From contig JALSTH010000072.1 of NCBI GenBank assembly GCA_026983835.1, positions 1 to 47,929 of the forward strand: 47,929 bases of DNA, in the 5' to 3' direction. The translations under genes and the position numbers were made by a program. The notes under the pieces were generated by a model that was given only the letters and a program-made list of their open reading frames with translations, was not told the DNA's origin and did no database searches. The stretch's first letter is position 1. Each line of letters opens with the position of its first letter. This stretch comes from Candidatus Zixiibacteriota bacterium. GTDB taxonomy: Bacteria > Zixibacteria > MSB-5A5 > UM-FILTER-46-8. Positions 25,210 to 33,355 of the stretch are shown here, piece after piece.

Positions 25210-27573
25210 TTAAGATTTGTTTATTTCGACGACTGTCGCCCCCGCTCCGCCTTCGTTGAAGTTCCCAAGACGAAATCCTTTTATTAACTTATGAGAACGG
25301 AGATATTCCGAAACCTTTTTCCGCAAGGCGCCCGTTCCTTTCCCATGAATTATCCGCACACTGCCGATATCGGCTAAATAGACATCCTCCAAATATCTCT
25401 CCAAAATCGGTTGTGCTTCCTCGAAGGTCAGCCCCCGTATATCTATCTCTGGGCTTATTGAGGCGATTTGTTCATATTTAACCCCACCCTCGCCCCCGAC
25501 AGGTTCTTCGATCGATTTCGGCTGTGATAATTCGGACAGCCCTACCTCCAACACCAAATTTCCCGCCCGCACTTTCAATCGATTTTTATTATTAGGAAGG
25601 GATATTACTTCCGCCGTCGTTTTCATCCTATTTAGATAAACGATTTCTCCTAATGAAACGGTCTCCAATTTCAATATCGGTTCATCGTCAATCTCCATCA
25701 ACTTCTCTTCGATTTTATCTTTGCGCTTTTGAATTATCCGCCGGGCGGATTTCACGGCTTCCTTATCGGCTTTGCTCTTTTTGATGGATTGGAGAAGCTC
25801 TTCCATCTCCTTTTCACCTTCTCCAACAACCTTCCGTAGCTTATCCAAAGCGAGTTTGTCCGACTGCTTTTCCCATTGCTTTATTTTCTCCAATTTGCTA
25901 TGATAAAACTTTTCGAGCTCGGATACCGCTTTACGGCTTTGGAGAAGTTTTTCCCGTTCCCTTTCAGTTTCCGCTAAGGATTTTTGTAATCGAGCTACCA
26001 ATTTACTTAGATCCCTATGCTCCGATTTAAGCAATTTTTCCGCACGGCTTAAAACATTTTGCGAAACACCCAACTTTTCCGCCACCTCCAAGGCGTAGGA
26101 CGACCCTGGGATATCGGGCAGGAAACGATATGTGGGAGTAAGCGTCTCTCTATCAAACTCCATCGATGCGTTCCTAATCCTACTGTTTTCACTGGCTAAA
26201 GTTTTAAGGGCGCCCAAATGGGTTGTTATCACCGCTAACGCCCCGGAATTAACGATATGCTCTATTACCGCCTCGCCCAATGCCGCTCCTTCCACCGGAT
26301 CGGTTCCTCCGCCTAATTCATCAAGCAATATCAGGGTATCATTTCCGGAGGAATCGATTGCCCTGGAGATCTGTTTTATATGTCCGGAGAATGTCGAAAG
26401 GCTCATAGCGATGGATTGCTCATCACCGATATCGGCGATTACATTCTTGAAAATCGCCAAACTGGCGTACGAGGCGGGCAGTTGTAAACCCGACTGCGCC
26501 AAAAAGACGAATAAACCGACAGTTTTCAGCGCTACGGTTTTGCCTCCGGTATTCGGACCGGTTATAATAACGGATCTGATCTCTCCCCCAAGCTTAAAAT
26601 TCAACGGGACTACTTTATCATAACTTAAACTCCCGCCGATGAAAAGCAAAGGATGGCGTGCATTTTTCAAGATAATTTCGGACTCGGATGCAATTTCGGG
26701 TTTCACCCCGTTGCATTGTTCGGAAAATAAGGCACGGGAATGTATAAAATCCAACTCCTCTAAAGTTTTTTGTGCCCTGATGAGCCTTTCCCCTTCCCCG
26801 CGAACCGAATCCCCGACAGCAATTAAAATCCTTTCTATCTCCCGTTTCTCTTCGCTTTCCAATTCCCTAAGACGGTTATTCAATGGAAGCACCGCCAAAG
26901 GCTCCACAAAGACGGTCGCACCCGAAGATGAGCTGTCGTGAACTATCCCCTTCAAATAGGATTTGTGTTCATCTTTCACCGGAATGACATATCTGCCGTC
27001 TCGCATAGTTATCAATCTATCCGAAAGGTATAAGGATGCCTCCCGTGAAGATATTATTTTCCCCAATTTCTCATTTATTTTCACCCGAAGTTGTTCCCTC
27101 CGCCTGCGGATAGATGATAACTCCTTAGAGGCATTATCGACTACCTCCCCATCGGGACCGATAACCTTTCGAATCTCAGAGATTAATTCCTTAAACTCTC
27201 CAAGCTTTTGCGCTACTTTCCATACTGCCGGATATTTGTTCCTTTTGCCGGACAACGAATTGCGGACATTCGTCGAAAGTGAAGCGGTTTCGACTATCTT
27301 CAACAATTCCAAACCGGATAAATGCGACCCGATAGCGGAAATCCGCGCCAAATAGACCAAAACATCGGGAAAACCGCTTAATCCCGCTCCACCCTCATAT
27401 TTGATAATCTCACGATATTCGGCGGTCTCCTCCTGCCTCGACTGGATCTCTTCCTTATCGGCAGACGGGATTAAGGATTCCGCAAGTCTCCTTCCGCCAT
27501 CGGAATAACAATTACGGCTTAAGATTTCGATTATCCTGTCGTATTCTAATGCTTTTAACGAATGTTTATCCAT
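25210..27573 (-). CDS. mutS2: Endonuclease MutS2
   Basis: A 787-residue MutS2. Start ATG 27573 gives the usual N-terminus (MDKHSLKALEYDRI); an upstream TTG would add seven residues. The Walker A motif GPNTGGKT and the LILLDELGGGTDP segment of the MutS ATPase are visible. A coiled region follows, and the C-terminal Smr domain has DIRGLTFEEA and HGKGTGALR. MutS2 lacks the mismatch-recognition domain of MutS; in other bacteria it suppresses recombination or rescues collided ribosomes. Its promoter probably lies in the gap shared with the divergent pilin operon. Confidence 0.97.
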   Translation of the reverse strand: MDKHSLKALEYDRIIEILSRNCYSDGGRRLAESLIPSADKEEIQSRQEETAEYREIIKYEGGAGLSGFPDVLVYLARISAIGSHLSGLELLKIVETASLSTNVRNSLSGKRNKYPAVWKVAQKLGEFKELISEIRKVIGPDGEVVDNASKELSSIRRRREQLRVKINEKLGKIISSREASLYLSDRLITMRDGRYVIPVKDEHKSYLKGIVHDSSSSGATVFVEPLAVLPLNNRLRELESEEKREIERILIAVGDSVRGEGERLIRAQKTLEELDFIHSRALFSEQCNGVKPEIASESEIILKNARHPLLFIGGSLSYDKVVPLNFKLGGEIRSVIITGPNTGGKTVALKTVGLFVFLAQSGLQLPASYASLAIFKNVIADIGDEQSIAMSLSTFSGHIKQISRAIDSSGNDTLILLDELGGGTDPVEGAALGEAVIEHIVNSGALAVITTHLGALKTLASENSRIRNASMEFDRETLTPTYRFLPDIPGSSYALEVAEKLGVSQNVLSRAEKLLKSEHRDLSKLVARLQKSLAETEREREKLLQSRKAVSELEKFYHSKLEKIKQWEKQSDKLALDKLRKVVGEGEKEMEELLQSIKKSKADKEAVKSARRIIQKRKDKIEEKLMEIDDEPILKLETVSLGEIVYLNRMKTTAEVISLPNNKNRLKVRAGNLVLEVGLSELSQPKSIEEPVGGEGGVKYEQIASISPEIDIRGLTFEEAQPILERYLEDVYLADIGSVRIIHGKGTGALRKKVSEYLRSHKLIKGFRLGNFNEGGAGATVVEINKS

Positions 27574-27714
27574 TTTCCTAAAAATAATTACCAACCGGGT
27601 TTAACTTACTTATCTAAATCGACAAAAGCAAGCATCCGATTAAATGCTTCAGGGGGCGGAAATCGTTTAAGGCAATTTCTCCGAAATATTTATCGTATCA
27701 CCACAACCTTGAAA

Positions 27715-27732
27715 TATGGGGAATTTCCCATA
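27715..27732. promoter_or_regulatory. Candidate enhancer palindrome for a sigma-54 activator
   Basis: TATGGGGAATTTCCCATA is an inverted repeat with a single broken pair at the centre. It lies 126 bases upstream of the -24 element, the usual distance for activator binding. Its core GGGAAATTCCC (minus strand) recurs between metK and ahcY, and a close variant sits at the start of the activator gene. Confidence 0.5.
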
Positions 27733-27857
27733 CCTTAACCGTATCTATCCATAACATCGGGGGGAATACTTTATAATAGCTGTCGCGGGAATTTCATATA
27801 TTCTTGTCAATCAGGAACTTATCGCTCCGTAGCGCTGTTTTCGGATACGCCCCAAAA

Positions 27858-27873
27858 TGGCATACGGTTTGCA
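27858..27873 (+). promoter_or_regulatory. Sigma-54 (-24/-12) promoter of the minor pilin operon
   Basis: TGGCATACGGTTTGCA fits the sigma-54 pattern TGGCA-N6-TTGCA, with GG and GC separated by exactly ten bases. Transcription would start near 27884, about 27 bases before the first pilin ATG. Confidence 0.65.
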
Positions 27874-27910
27874 TTAATGATTGCCGAACTTAACTTAAGG
27901 AGCGCAATAA

Positions 27911-28438
27911 ATGGTTATGATGATAAAGAATAATTCAGGTTTTACATTGGTGGAGTTATTGATAGCCTCCGTCTTATCAGCGCTTGTAACCTTCGCCGCT
28001 ATGGATTTCTATTTGACTCAGCATAGGCAATACCTTGTTCAGGAACAGGTTTCGGATATGCAGCAAAGGGGGAGGGCAGCTTTGGAAGAGATAAGCTATG
28101 ATTTAAGACAGGCCGGGTATAATACTCCGGACACCTCGGTAGCTTACTCCATTTACGATAACCCGAACGGTCCCGATTCTTTGAAGATTAATCATCACGG
28201 CAATATCATTTCCTATTATATCGACCAATCGGATACAACTCATCCCAATTTGATTAAAAGCATCAACAACAACCCGCAGGTTTTTGCGGAGGATATAGAG
28301 AACCTCCAAATTACATCCATAGGATCCGCCCTTCTTCAGGTGCGGATAACAGCTCGCACCAGCGGTGTGGACAACAAAACGGCGAAAGATTACCGTCGGC
28401 GTAATTATACCACCAGAGTTCAATTGAGAAATCTATAA
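27911..28438 (+). CDS. Type IV minor pilin, PilW-like
   Basis: A 175-residue prepilin. The type IV leader ends in Gly10, and the mature N-terminus FTLVELLIASVLSALVTF carries Glu at +5, the signature cut and N-methylated by PilD. The hydrophobic helix continues as the pilin stem. The body has the PilW-like pattern MQQRGRAALEEISYDLRQAGY. A minor pilin of this kind sits at the pilus tip or primes assembly. AAGGAG precedes the ATG. It is the first gene of the five-gene operon. Confidence 0.92.
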   Translation: MVMMIKNNSGFTLVELLIASVLSALVTFAAMDFYLTQHRQYLVQEQVSDMQQRGRAALEEISYDLRQAGYNTPDTSVAYSIYDNPNGPDSLKINHHGNIISYYIDQSDTTHPNLIKSINNNPQVFAEDIENLQITSIGSALLQVRITARTSGVDNKTAKDYRRRNYTTRVQLRNL

Positions 28439-28457
28439 ACCGGAGGGGAAATCGATT

Positions 28458-28859
28458 ATGAAAGCTCTGATTTACATAGATAATAATAAAGGATTTACGA
28501 TAATCGAAGTACTGATGGCTATAATCATCCTTACAATAGGGTTATTGGGATTGGCGCCTCTGATGGTCACCTCGATGGCGGGCAACGAGTTCGCCAACGA
28601 TATGACCGAAGCAAACTTAATAGCAACCGATCAAATTGAAAATCTTAAGACCATACCTAATTTTTCCCCCACGCCCTTTCTCGAAACGGTTACGGGGATT
28701 CAAAATAGATTTACGAGGCAGACAAGAGTTGATGATTCTAATTCAGATTCAAATGTACCCGAGAATTTGTATTACATAAATGTTGTTGTAAGCTGGGTTG
28801 ATAAAAACGGAATCGCCAGATCGGTGAATTATAATACATTCAGTACAAAGGGATCCTAA
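28458..28859 (+). CDS. Type IV minor pilin, PilV-like
   Basis: A 133-residue prepilin. The leader ends in Gly12, followed by FTIIEVLMAIIILTIGLLG with Glu at +5. The pattern GLAPLMVTSMAGNEFANDMT is typical of PilV/PulI-type minor pilins. GGAGGGG lies just upstream of the ATG. It would co-assemble with PilW and PilX in the tip complex. Confidence 0.92.
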   Translation: MKALIYIDNNKGFTIIEVLMAIIILTIGLLGLAPLMVTSMAGNEFANDMTEANLIATDQIENLKTIPNFSPTPFLETVTGIQNRFTRQTRVDDSNSDSNVPENLYYINVVVSWVDKNGIARSVNYNTFSTKGS

Positions 28860-28897
28860 TACCCGGTTTGAAACAGCCGAAAAACAAGGGGGTATTT

Positions 28898-30835
28898 ATG
28901 ATACAATCAATCTCCAACCAGAAGGGCAGTGCATTATTGGTAACCCTTTCAATCTTGGTTCTGCTATCGTTTCTTGGGATAGCATCGGTTATGACCTCGA
29001 ATACGGATATGGATATATCGGGAAATGAGAAGCGATCCACTCAAGCCTTTTATGTGGCGGAAGCGGGCGTGGAGAGGACCGTAAACGATTATATCGCCAC
29101 GAACTTTTACGATGAGAATGTCGCTCCTATGGTGGACCTTTTCAGTTGGCTCGACAATTTGCTTGACTCCACTATTTACGACTCGGTGCAATTGGGGAAT
29201 AATTGCGAATACACGGTTAAAATAACGGGGATTTCAAACCCCGGACCGCAAGAGCCGTTTATAGATTGTCGGGACATAGCGGTTCAAAGTATCGGCAATT
29301 ACGAAAACAGTGGAGAAAATGCGGTTATAAATGCCACCGTCAGGGTAGGTATCGCACCCTCGGGCGTTTTCGATTACTCTTATTTTATGAACCATTTCGG
29401 ATGGTGGGCGGGCTTCCCCTCGGGCGATGCGGTCTCCAATGGGAATATGCGCGCCAACGGCCACTTTGATGTCTTAAGCGGATATCTTACCTCAAATGGA
29501 AATCCTGCCTATAACCCGTTCACCGGTGATATGTCCAGCAGCGGAGGTGTTTACGCAGGTGGATATGTATTCCCGTCGAACGGCTCGCGATATCAGGGAA
29601 TGGCTCAATTCGAAGAGAACCGCCACAGTTATGCCGGTGTCGATAACAGCATCTGGGACCCGGCAACCATACCTATGCCTAACTTGAATGACCCGACCGA
29701 TGCCGATGCCGATGGAAATGTGCAGGAATTGAACCCATACTATGAACAATTAGCCCGCGGCGAATTGGGCGGCGATCCCGGCAAAGTCGGCATAGACACC
29801 AATGGAGATGGTGTATTGCAGGAGTCGGAAGTGCTGTTTACGGGTGCTTGGGGAGACAGTACCGGAGAAAACGGCAATGTGGTCCTCAAAGGAAGCAGTT
29901 CCCATCCAATCATTATCGATGGTCCTGTGGTTGTAACTGGCGATTTGGTAATCAAAGGGACAATTACCGGTCAGGGAGCGTTCTATGTGGGAAGGGACAC
30001 ATATATCGCAGGCACCGTCGAATACGGAAATCCGCCTTCGGAAAGGCCTACCTACAATTATGGAGTGGAAACTCCCGCCGAGTACGCCGAAAGGGTTAAT
30101 ACTTGGATAGACGCAAACTCCGATAAGGATTTGGTCAGTTTTCAGACCAGAGAAGATGTTGTATTGGCGGATTATACCAAAAGTAGCTGGAAACGATATA
30201 TCACCGATCCGGGCGGATGGTTGACCGATTATAGAAATAACGGGAGCGAAGATGTCGGAACCGATGCCGTTTTCGGCAATCAGGAATCCAATTCGAATCC
30301 CTATGGAGCATCTGAGGGCGAACGGGATGGATATTGGACGGTGGACCTCTATAATCCCACCACCGGCGAGCGCACAACTTCCGATTTGTATATCGACGGA
30401 AATGACGAGGTTACCGTTCCCAGCGGTTGGAGAGTAGTCCCCGGTTCGGGAGAGGATATCGATGGCGATGGCAATTATGACGGGGCTTATTCCTATTCGG
30501 ATTTCGAATTGTCCGGAAATTGGGACCCCTCGGATTATCTCAACTGTCCCACCGACCCAAGCGAAAACACCTTCTCTAAATTCGCCGATAATAAAGTGGG
30601 CGGAATAGACGGCGCCATTTACACCAACCACGCTTTGGCGGGATGCTTCTACAATAACGCAACAATAAACGGTTCGCTGGTGGCTCGGAATGAATCGATG
30701 ATAGTCTGGGGTTCCAAAATAACGATGAATCACGACGAACGCCTTACCAAGTGGGGCTCCGGAGGATCGGATTACTCGATCTACTTATCGCGGGTAAAAG
30801 GTGTGGTAACGGTGGCATGGGAACAAAACAGGTAA
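28898..30835 (+). CDS. Very large PilX-like minor pilin with calcium loops
   Basis: A 645-residue protein starting at ATG 28898, with AAGGGGGT upstream; an in-frame TTG at 28868 is less likely. The N-terminal PilX domain is visible: KGSALLVTLSILVLLSFLG, then DISGNEKRSTQAFYVAEAG. Standard PilX proteins are about 150-200 residues, so over 400 residues are added. The extra part holds EF-hand-like loops (DADADGNVQELN, DTNGDGVLQESE, DIDGDGNYDG), a valine- and isoleucine-rich stretch resembling a beta-helix (VVVTGDLVIKGTITGQGAF), and many Asn-rich turns. A surface-exposed, calcium-dependent adhesin at the pilus tip is likely. Confidence 0.85.
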   Translation: MIQSISNQKGSALLVTLSILVLLSFLGIASVMTSNTDMDISGNEKRSTQAFYVAEAGVERTVNDYIATNFYDENVAPMVDLFSWLDNLLDSTIYDSVQLGNNCEYTVKITGISNPGPQEPFIDCRDIAVQSIGNYENSGENAVINATVRVGIAPSGVFDYSYFMNHFGWWAGFPSGDAVSNGNMRANGHFDVLSGYLTSNGNPAYNPFTGDMSSSGGVYAGGYVFPSNGSRYQGMAQFEENRHSYAGVDNSIWDPATIPMPNLNDPTDADADGNVQELNPYYEQLARGELGGDPGKVGIDTNGDGVLQESEVLFTGAWGDSTGENGNVVLKGSSSHPIIIDGPVVVTGDLVIKGTITGQGAFYVGRDTYIAGTVEYGNPPSERPTYNYGVETPAEYAERVNTWIDANSDKDLVSFQTREDVVLADYTKSSWKRYITDPGGWLTDYRNNGSEDVGTDAVFGNQESNSNPYGASEGERDGYWTVDLYNPTTGERTTSDLYIDGNDEVTVPSGWRVVPGSGEDIDGDGNYDGAYSYSDFELSGNWDPSDYLNCPTDPSENTFSKFADNKVGGIDGAIYTNHALAGCFYNNATINGSLVARNESMIVWGSKITMNHDERLTKWGSGGSDYSIYLSRVKGVVTVAWEQNR

Positions 30836-30850
30836 TCAGGAGGGGAAACG

Positions 30851-31450
30851 ATGTATAAAACCATTCTTTTAATAATAGCGGTTCTATTAATCCTCAACGG
30901 TACAGGGAACGCATTGGTATTCTTTCCGGAAGATGGCGAGGGTGTTTCCAACTTCACCAAAGCCCTTCCCGAAGGGTATGACGACCCGGCGGTTATTTAC
31001 GGAGAACAGGAAGAACAGCCCGAAGTCCTGATCCACCATCTGAAACCGTTAAAAGCTAAAAAAAGTGAGGATTTTAGTATTACCGCCAAAATCAATAATC
31101 TACCCAAGGGGGGGATTGTCTTGGCGCATTACAAATTCGATCCGCTGAGCCAATACAGAAATGTCCCGATGAAGGAAATGACTCCGGGGAGATTTGCGGT
31201 AACGATCCCCTCCCATCTTTTGGAGGGAGACAGGATAGAATATTATATCGATGTATCTTTGGCTGGGACGAGGTTAGCCAATGCCGGAGATTACGGCAGT
31301 CCATACAGTGTCGTTTTAATCGGTGGCGGCGGGGTATCAAAATTTGCAATTTTCGCTTTAGCGGCCGTCGGAGGTGTCTGGCTCGTCTCGAAAATCAACT
31401 CAAAGAGTACGGGTAAGGGGAATAAGCAATTAAACAGGAGAAGGGCGTAA
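30851..31450 (+). CDS. Exported single-pass membrane protein of unknown function in the pilin operon
   Basis: A 199-residue protein I do not recognise. An N-terminal signal peptide or anchor (TILLIIAVLLILNGTGNA) is followed by a beta-rich domain of about 110 residues resembling an Ig-like fold (HYKFDPLSQY, EGDRIEYYIDVSLAGTRL). A second hydrophobic helix (ISKFAIFALAAVGGVWLV-like, about residues 160-178) is followed by a basic tail. The topology suggests a mainly periplasmic domain anchored near the C-terminus. The gene is flanked by pilin genes and preceded by AGGAGGGG, so it probably works in assembly or anchoring of this pilus. Confidence 0.75.
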   Translation: MYKTILLIIAVLLILNGTGNALVFFPEDGEGVSNFTKALPEGYDDPAVIYGEQEEQPEVLIHHLKPLKAKKSEDFSITAKINNLPKGGIVLAHYKFDPLSQYRNVPMKEMTPGRFAVTIPSHLLEGDRIEYYIDVSLAGTRLANAGDYGSPYSVVLIGGGGVSKFAIFALAAVGGVWLVSKINSKSTGKGNKQLNRRRA

Positions 31451-31466
31451 ACTCAGGGAGCCAAAA

Positions 31467-31955
31467 ATGGATACTCTAAAAAACAGCCGCGGCTTTACAA
31501 TGCTTGAGATTATGATTACCATAGTAATAATAGGGATATTGGCTTCGATGGCAACGCCGCGTTTCCTCAATTTTATCCAAAGGATGAAAGGACGCGCGGA
31601 AGCAAGTCGGGATGTATCCTTCTTAAGATCGGCTCGTTCGGAAGCGGTTTCCTCCGGAACCCCGACAGGTGTTAAATTGAACAATGTAAATAAAAGTTTA
31701 TTCGTCTTTCAGGACATCGATGGGGACAACATCTACACCGCTGGCATAGACAGCATAACCGCCGGGCCCATAACTCTATCCGGCAGCACAATTCTAAAAT
31801 CCTGTTCCTTCGGAAATAATACCGTCATATTCAATACGAATGGAACGGCCAATTCAAGCGGCAGCTTTGTATTTACCTACGAGGAGGATACCACCAGAGT
31901 TTTTACCATTTCGATTACGGCCGCCACAGGTAAAGTTAGAATGACCACCGAATAA
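31467..31955 (+). CDS. Type IV minor pilin, FimT/GspH-like
   Basis: A 162-residue prepilin. Gly9 is followed by FTMLEIMITIVIIGILASM with Glu at +5. The segment FLRSARSEAVSSG matches the FimT/GspH domain (about residues 45-120). The C-terminal half is beta-rich, as in the GspH globular domain. It closes the minor pilin operon, ahead of a hairpin terminator at 31964-31992. Confidence 0.93.
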   Translation: MDTLKNSRGFTMLEIMITIVIIGILASMATPRFLNFIQRMKGRAEASRDVSFLRSARSEAVSSGTPTGVKLNNVNKSLFVFQDIDGDNIYTAGIDSITAGPITLSGSTILKSCSFGNNTVIFNTNGTANSSGSFVFTYEEDTTRVFTISITAATGKVRMTTE

Positions 31956-31963
31956 TCATTCCA

Positions 31964-31992
31964 AAGCCCGAGAGTTTTTCCCTCTCGGGCTT
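31964..31992. terminator. Hairpin between convergent pilin and gerW-like genes
   Basis: An 11-bp perfect stem (AAGCCCGAGAG / CTCTCGGGCTT) with a 7-base loop TTTTTCC. It lies nine bases after the pilin stop and 34 bases from the convergent GerW-like stop, so it can end both transcripts. The T tract is weak on either side. Confidence 0.7.
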
Positions 31993-32026
31993 AAACATTC
32001 CATTGCCTTAAATCCACCGACAGGAA

Positions 32027-32452
32027 TTATTCATCTTCGGTGGAAATCTCCGCTTCGACTTCCTCCCCCGCTTCATCACCCTGTTTGCCCTTTTCCTTTT
32101 TACCTGATTTCTTTAAGCCTTTGAGCTTATCGAAAAGATTGGGAATCATTTCGACCAGTTCACCGATTCTCCCTGATTTCATCGGCAAAAGCGAAACCTT
32201 TTCCCCCGCCATCACGATAAAAGCAGCAGGCTCAATAGTTACGCCAGCTCCACCACCACCGCCAAATCCCTTTTTGCTGCCGTCTTGCTCGCCTTCACCT
32301 CCCCCGGCTCCAAAACCGACTGCAATCTTACAAATCGGCACTACCAACTTGTCCCCCAATGTTATCGGTTCGCCGATTATGGTTTCCGATTTCGCCATAG
32401 ATTTCAGCTCGCCGACAATAGCACGCATTATCTCTTCCACCTGATTTGCCAT
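32027..32452 (-). CDS. GerW/YtfJ-family protein
   Basis: A 141-residue protein of the GerW (YtfJ) family. The N-terminal MRAIVGELKSMAKSETIIGEPI, the central Gly-rich loop (about residues 50-75) and the AGVTIEPAAFIVM segment match the family. The last 30 residues are charged and acidic. In Bacillus it acts in spore germination, but the family is wider than sporulators and this organism shows no sporulation genes here. GAGGAGG precedes the ATG. It follows a DUF2953 membrane-protein gene, the same pairing as ytfI-ytfJ. Confidence 0.85.
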   Translation of the reverse strand: MANQVEEIMRAIVGELKSMAKSETIIGEPITLGDKLVVPICKIAVGFGAGGGEGEQDGSKKGFGGGGGAGVTIEPAAFIVMAGEKVSLLPMKSGRIGELVEMIPNLFDKLKGLKKSGKKEKGKQGDEAGEEVEAEISTEDE

Positions 32453-32492
32453 TCCGATATCCTCCTCTTGAATGATTGGATTATGTATGAAA

Positions 32493-33167
32493 TTAGCCTT
32501 TCTTTATCGATCTTATAAATTTTATCGTTTTCACTTTTGGAATAGAAAACAAAAGATACGAAACCGCCATCATAATTCTATAAGGTTTCACTTTTAAACC
32601 AATCTCAAAATAATTATCGCTTTTCGTACCTCCGCTTAACGGATTGAATCTAACCTCCGCCTTATCGGGTAAAAGGGAATGGATAACACCATAATAGAAA
32701 CCATAACTTGCTCCCGCCAAAGCAGGATCGGAGGAGAGATACATAATCTCCGCCTTTAGTTTTTTTAATTCTCCCGACTTAATAATACGATTGAAAGCGG
32801 ATAATGTTTTGCTTAACAACTTAATTAATAATTTTCGATTTTGCCAGAAGGTTGAAACGGATATTTTCGATGAGGTTTTCTTTTTCGGTTTTAGCTTTGT
32901 ATCCGCTCTGTCTTTGGCTTTTTTGATTTTCGCTTTTTTTATTTTATCGACTTTCTCGCTTTTGGATTTTTGTTTTTTAGTTTTCGAGAATAATTTCCCT
33001 ATTTTAATTCGCCACAGATGTTCTTTCATATATACCGAGCAACCCAACCATTTAACCGTTAAGCGATATGAATTGTCTCCGTAAACGAAATCGGATGCAA
33101 CCGGAAAAAACAATAGTGCGCTTATGAGTATGATGAAACAAAATAATATCAGAAATAAAACTAACAC
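32493..33167 (-). CDS. DUF2953-like membrane protein (YtfI-like)
   Basis: A 224-residue protein with one N-terminal membrane helix (VLFLILFCFIILISALLFF), then a Lys-rich region (about residues 60-100) and a domain with the FYYGVIHSLLPDKAEVRFNP segment. The start is GTG at 33167. The pattern and its place directly upstream of the GerW-like gene match DUF2953/YtfI proteins. The function is not known. The two genes are probably co-transcribed; 40 bases separate them. Confidence 0.72.
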   Translation of the reverse strand: MLVLFLILFCFIILISALLFFPVASDFVYGDNSYRLTVKWLGCSVYMKEHLWRIKIGKLFSKTKKQKSKSEKVDKIKKAKIKKAKDRADTKLKPKKKTSSKISVSTFWQNRKLLIKLLSKTLSAFNRIIKSGELKKLKAEIMYLSSDPALAGASYGFYYGVIHSLLPDKAEVRFNPLSGGTKSDNYFEIGLKVKPYRIMMAVSYLLFSIPKVKTIKFIRSIKKG

Positions 33168-33285
33168 AGTTTATCGGATACCTCTCTTTTACCAATTCCG
33201 TTTTACGAAAATAACTTATCGTCAACGGCTCGGCAACAGTAAAACTGTTCGATTAGCGATTACTGAAATGGGGGGGAAAAAATGA

Positions 33286-33314
33286 TTGACAGATTACCAA
33301 ACCTGTTATACAAT
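33286..33314 (+). promoter_or_regulatory. Promoter of the outer-membrane protein/lipoprotein pair
   Basis: TTGACA (33286-33291), a 17-base spacer and TACAAT (33309-33314): near-consensus sigma-70. Transcription should begin near 33321, about 35 bases before the TTG start at 33356. Confidence 0.7.
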
Positions 33315-33355
33315 CCTAAAAGTTGAGAAAAACAATTTACGAAAGGAGTATCGTA

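Larger units (their letters stand above)
27595..27910. other. Divergent intergenic region with sigma-54 promoter and palindrome
   Basis: No gene. From left to right it holds the mutS2 leader, an 18-base near-perfect palindrome (27715-27732), and a sigma-54-type promoter (27858-27873) pointing to the pilin operon. AAGGAG follows just before the ATG at 27911. Confidence 0.6.

Noticed and set aside
29750-30733. A 327-codon open frame on the minus strand inside the PilX-like gene
   Set aside because: It is a mirror of the coding strand, with no ribosome-binding site and low-complexity Ile/Gly-rich content unlike a real protein. The PilX-like frame has a domain and operon context.
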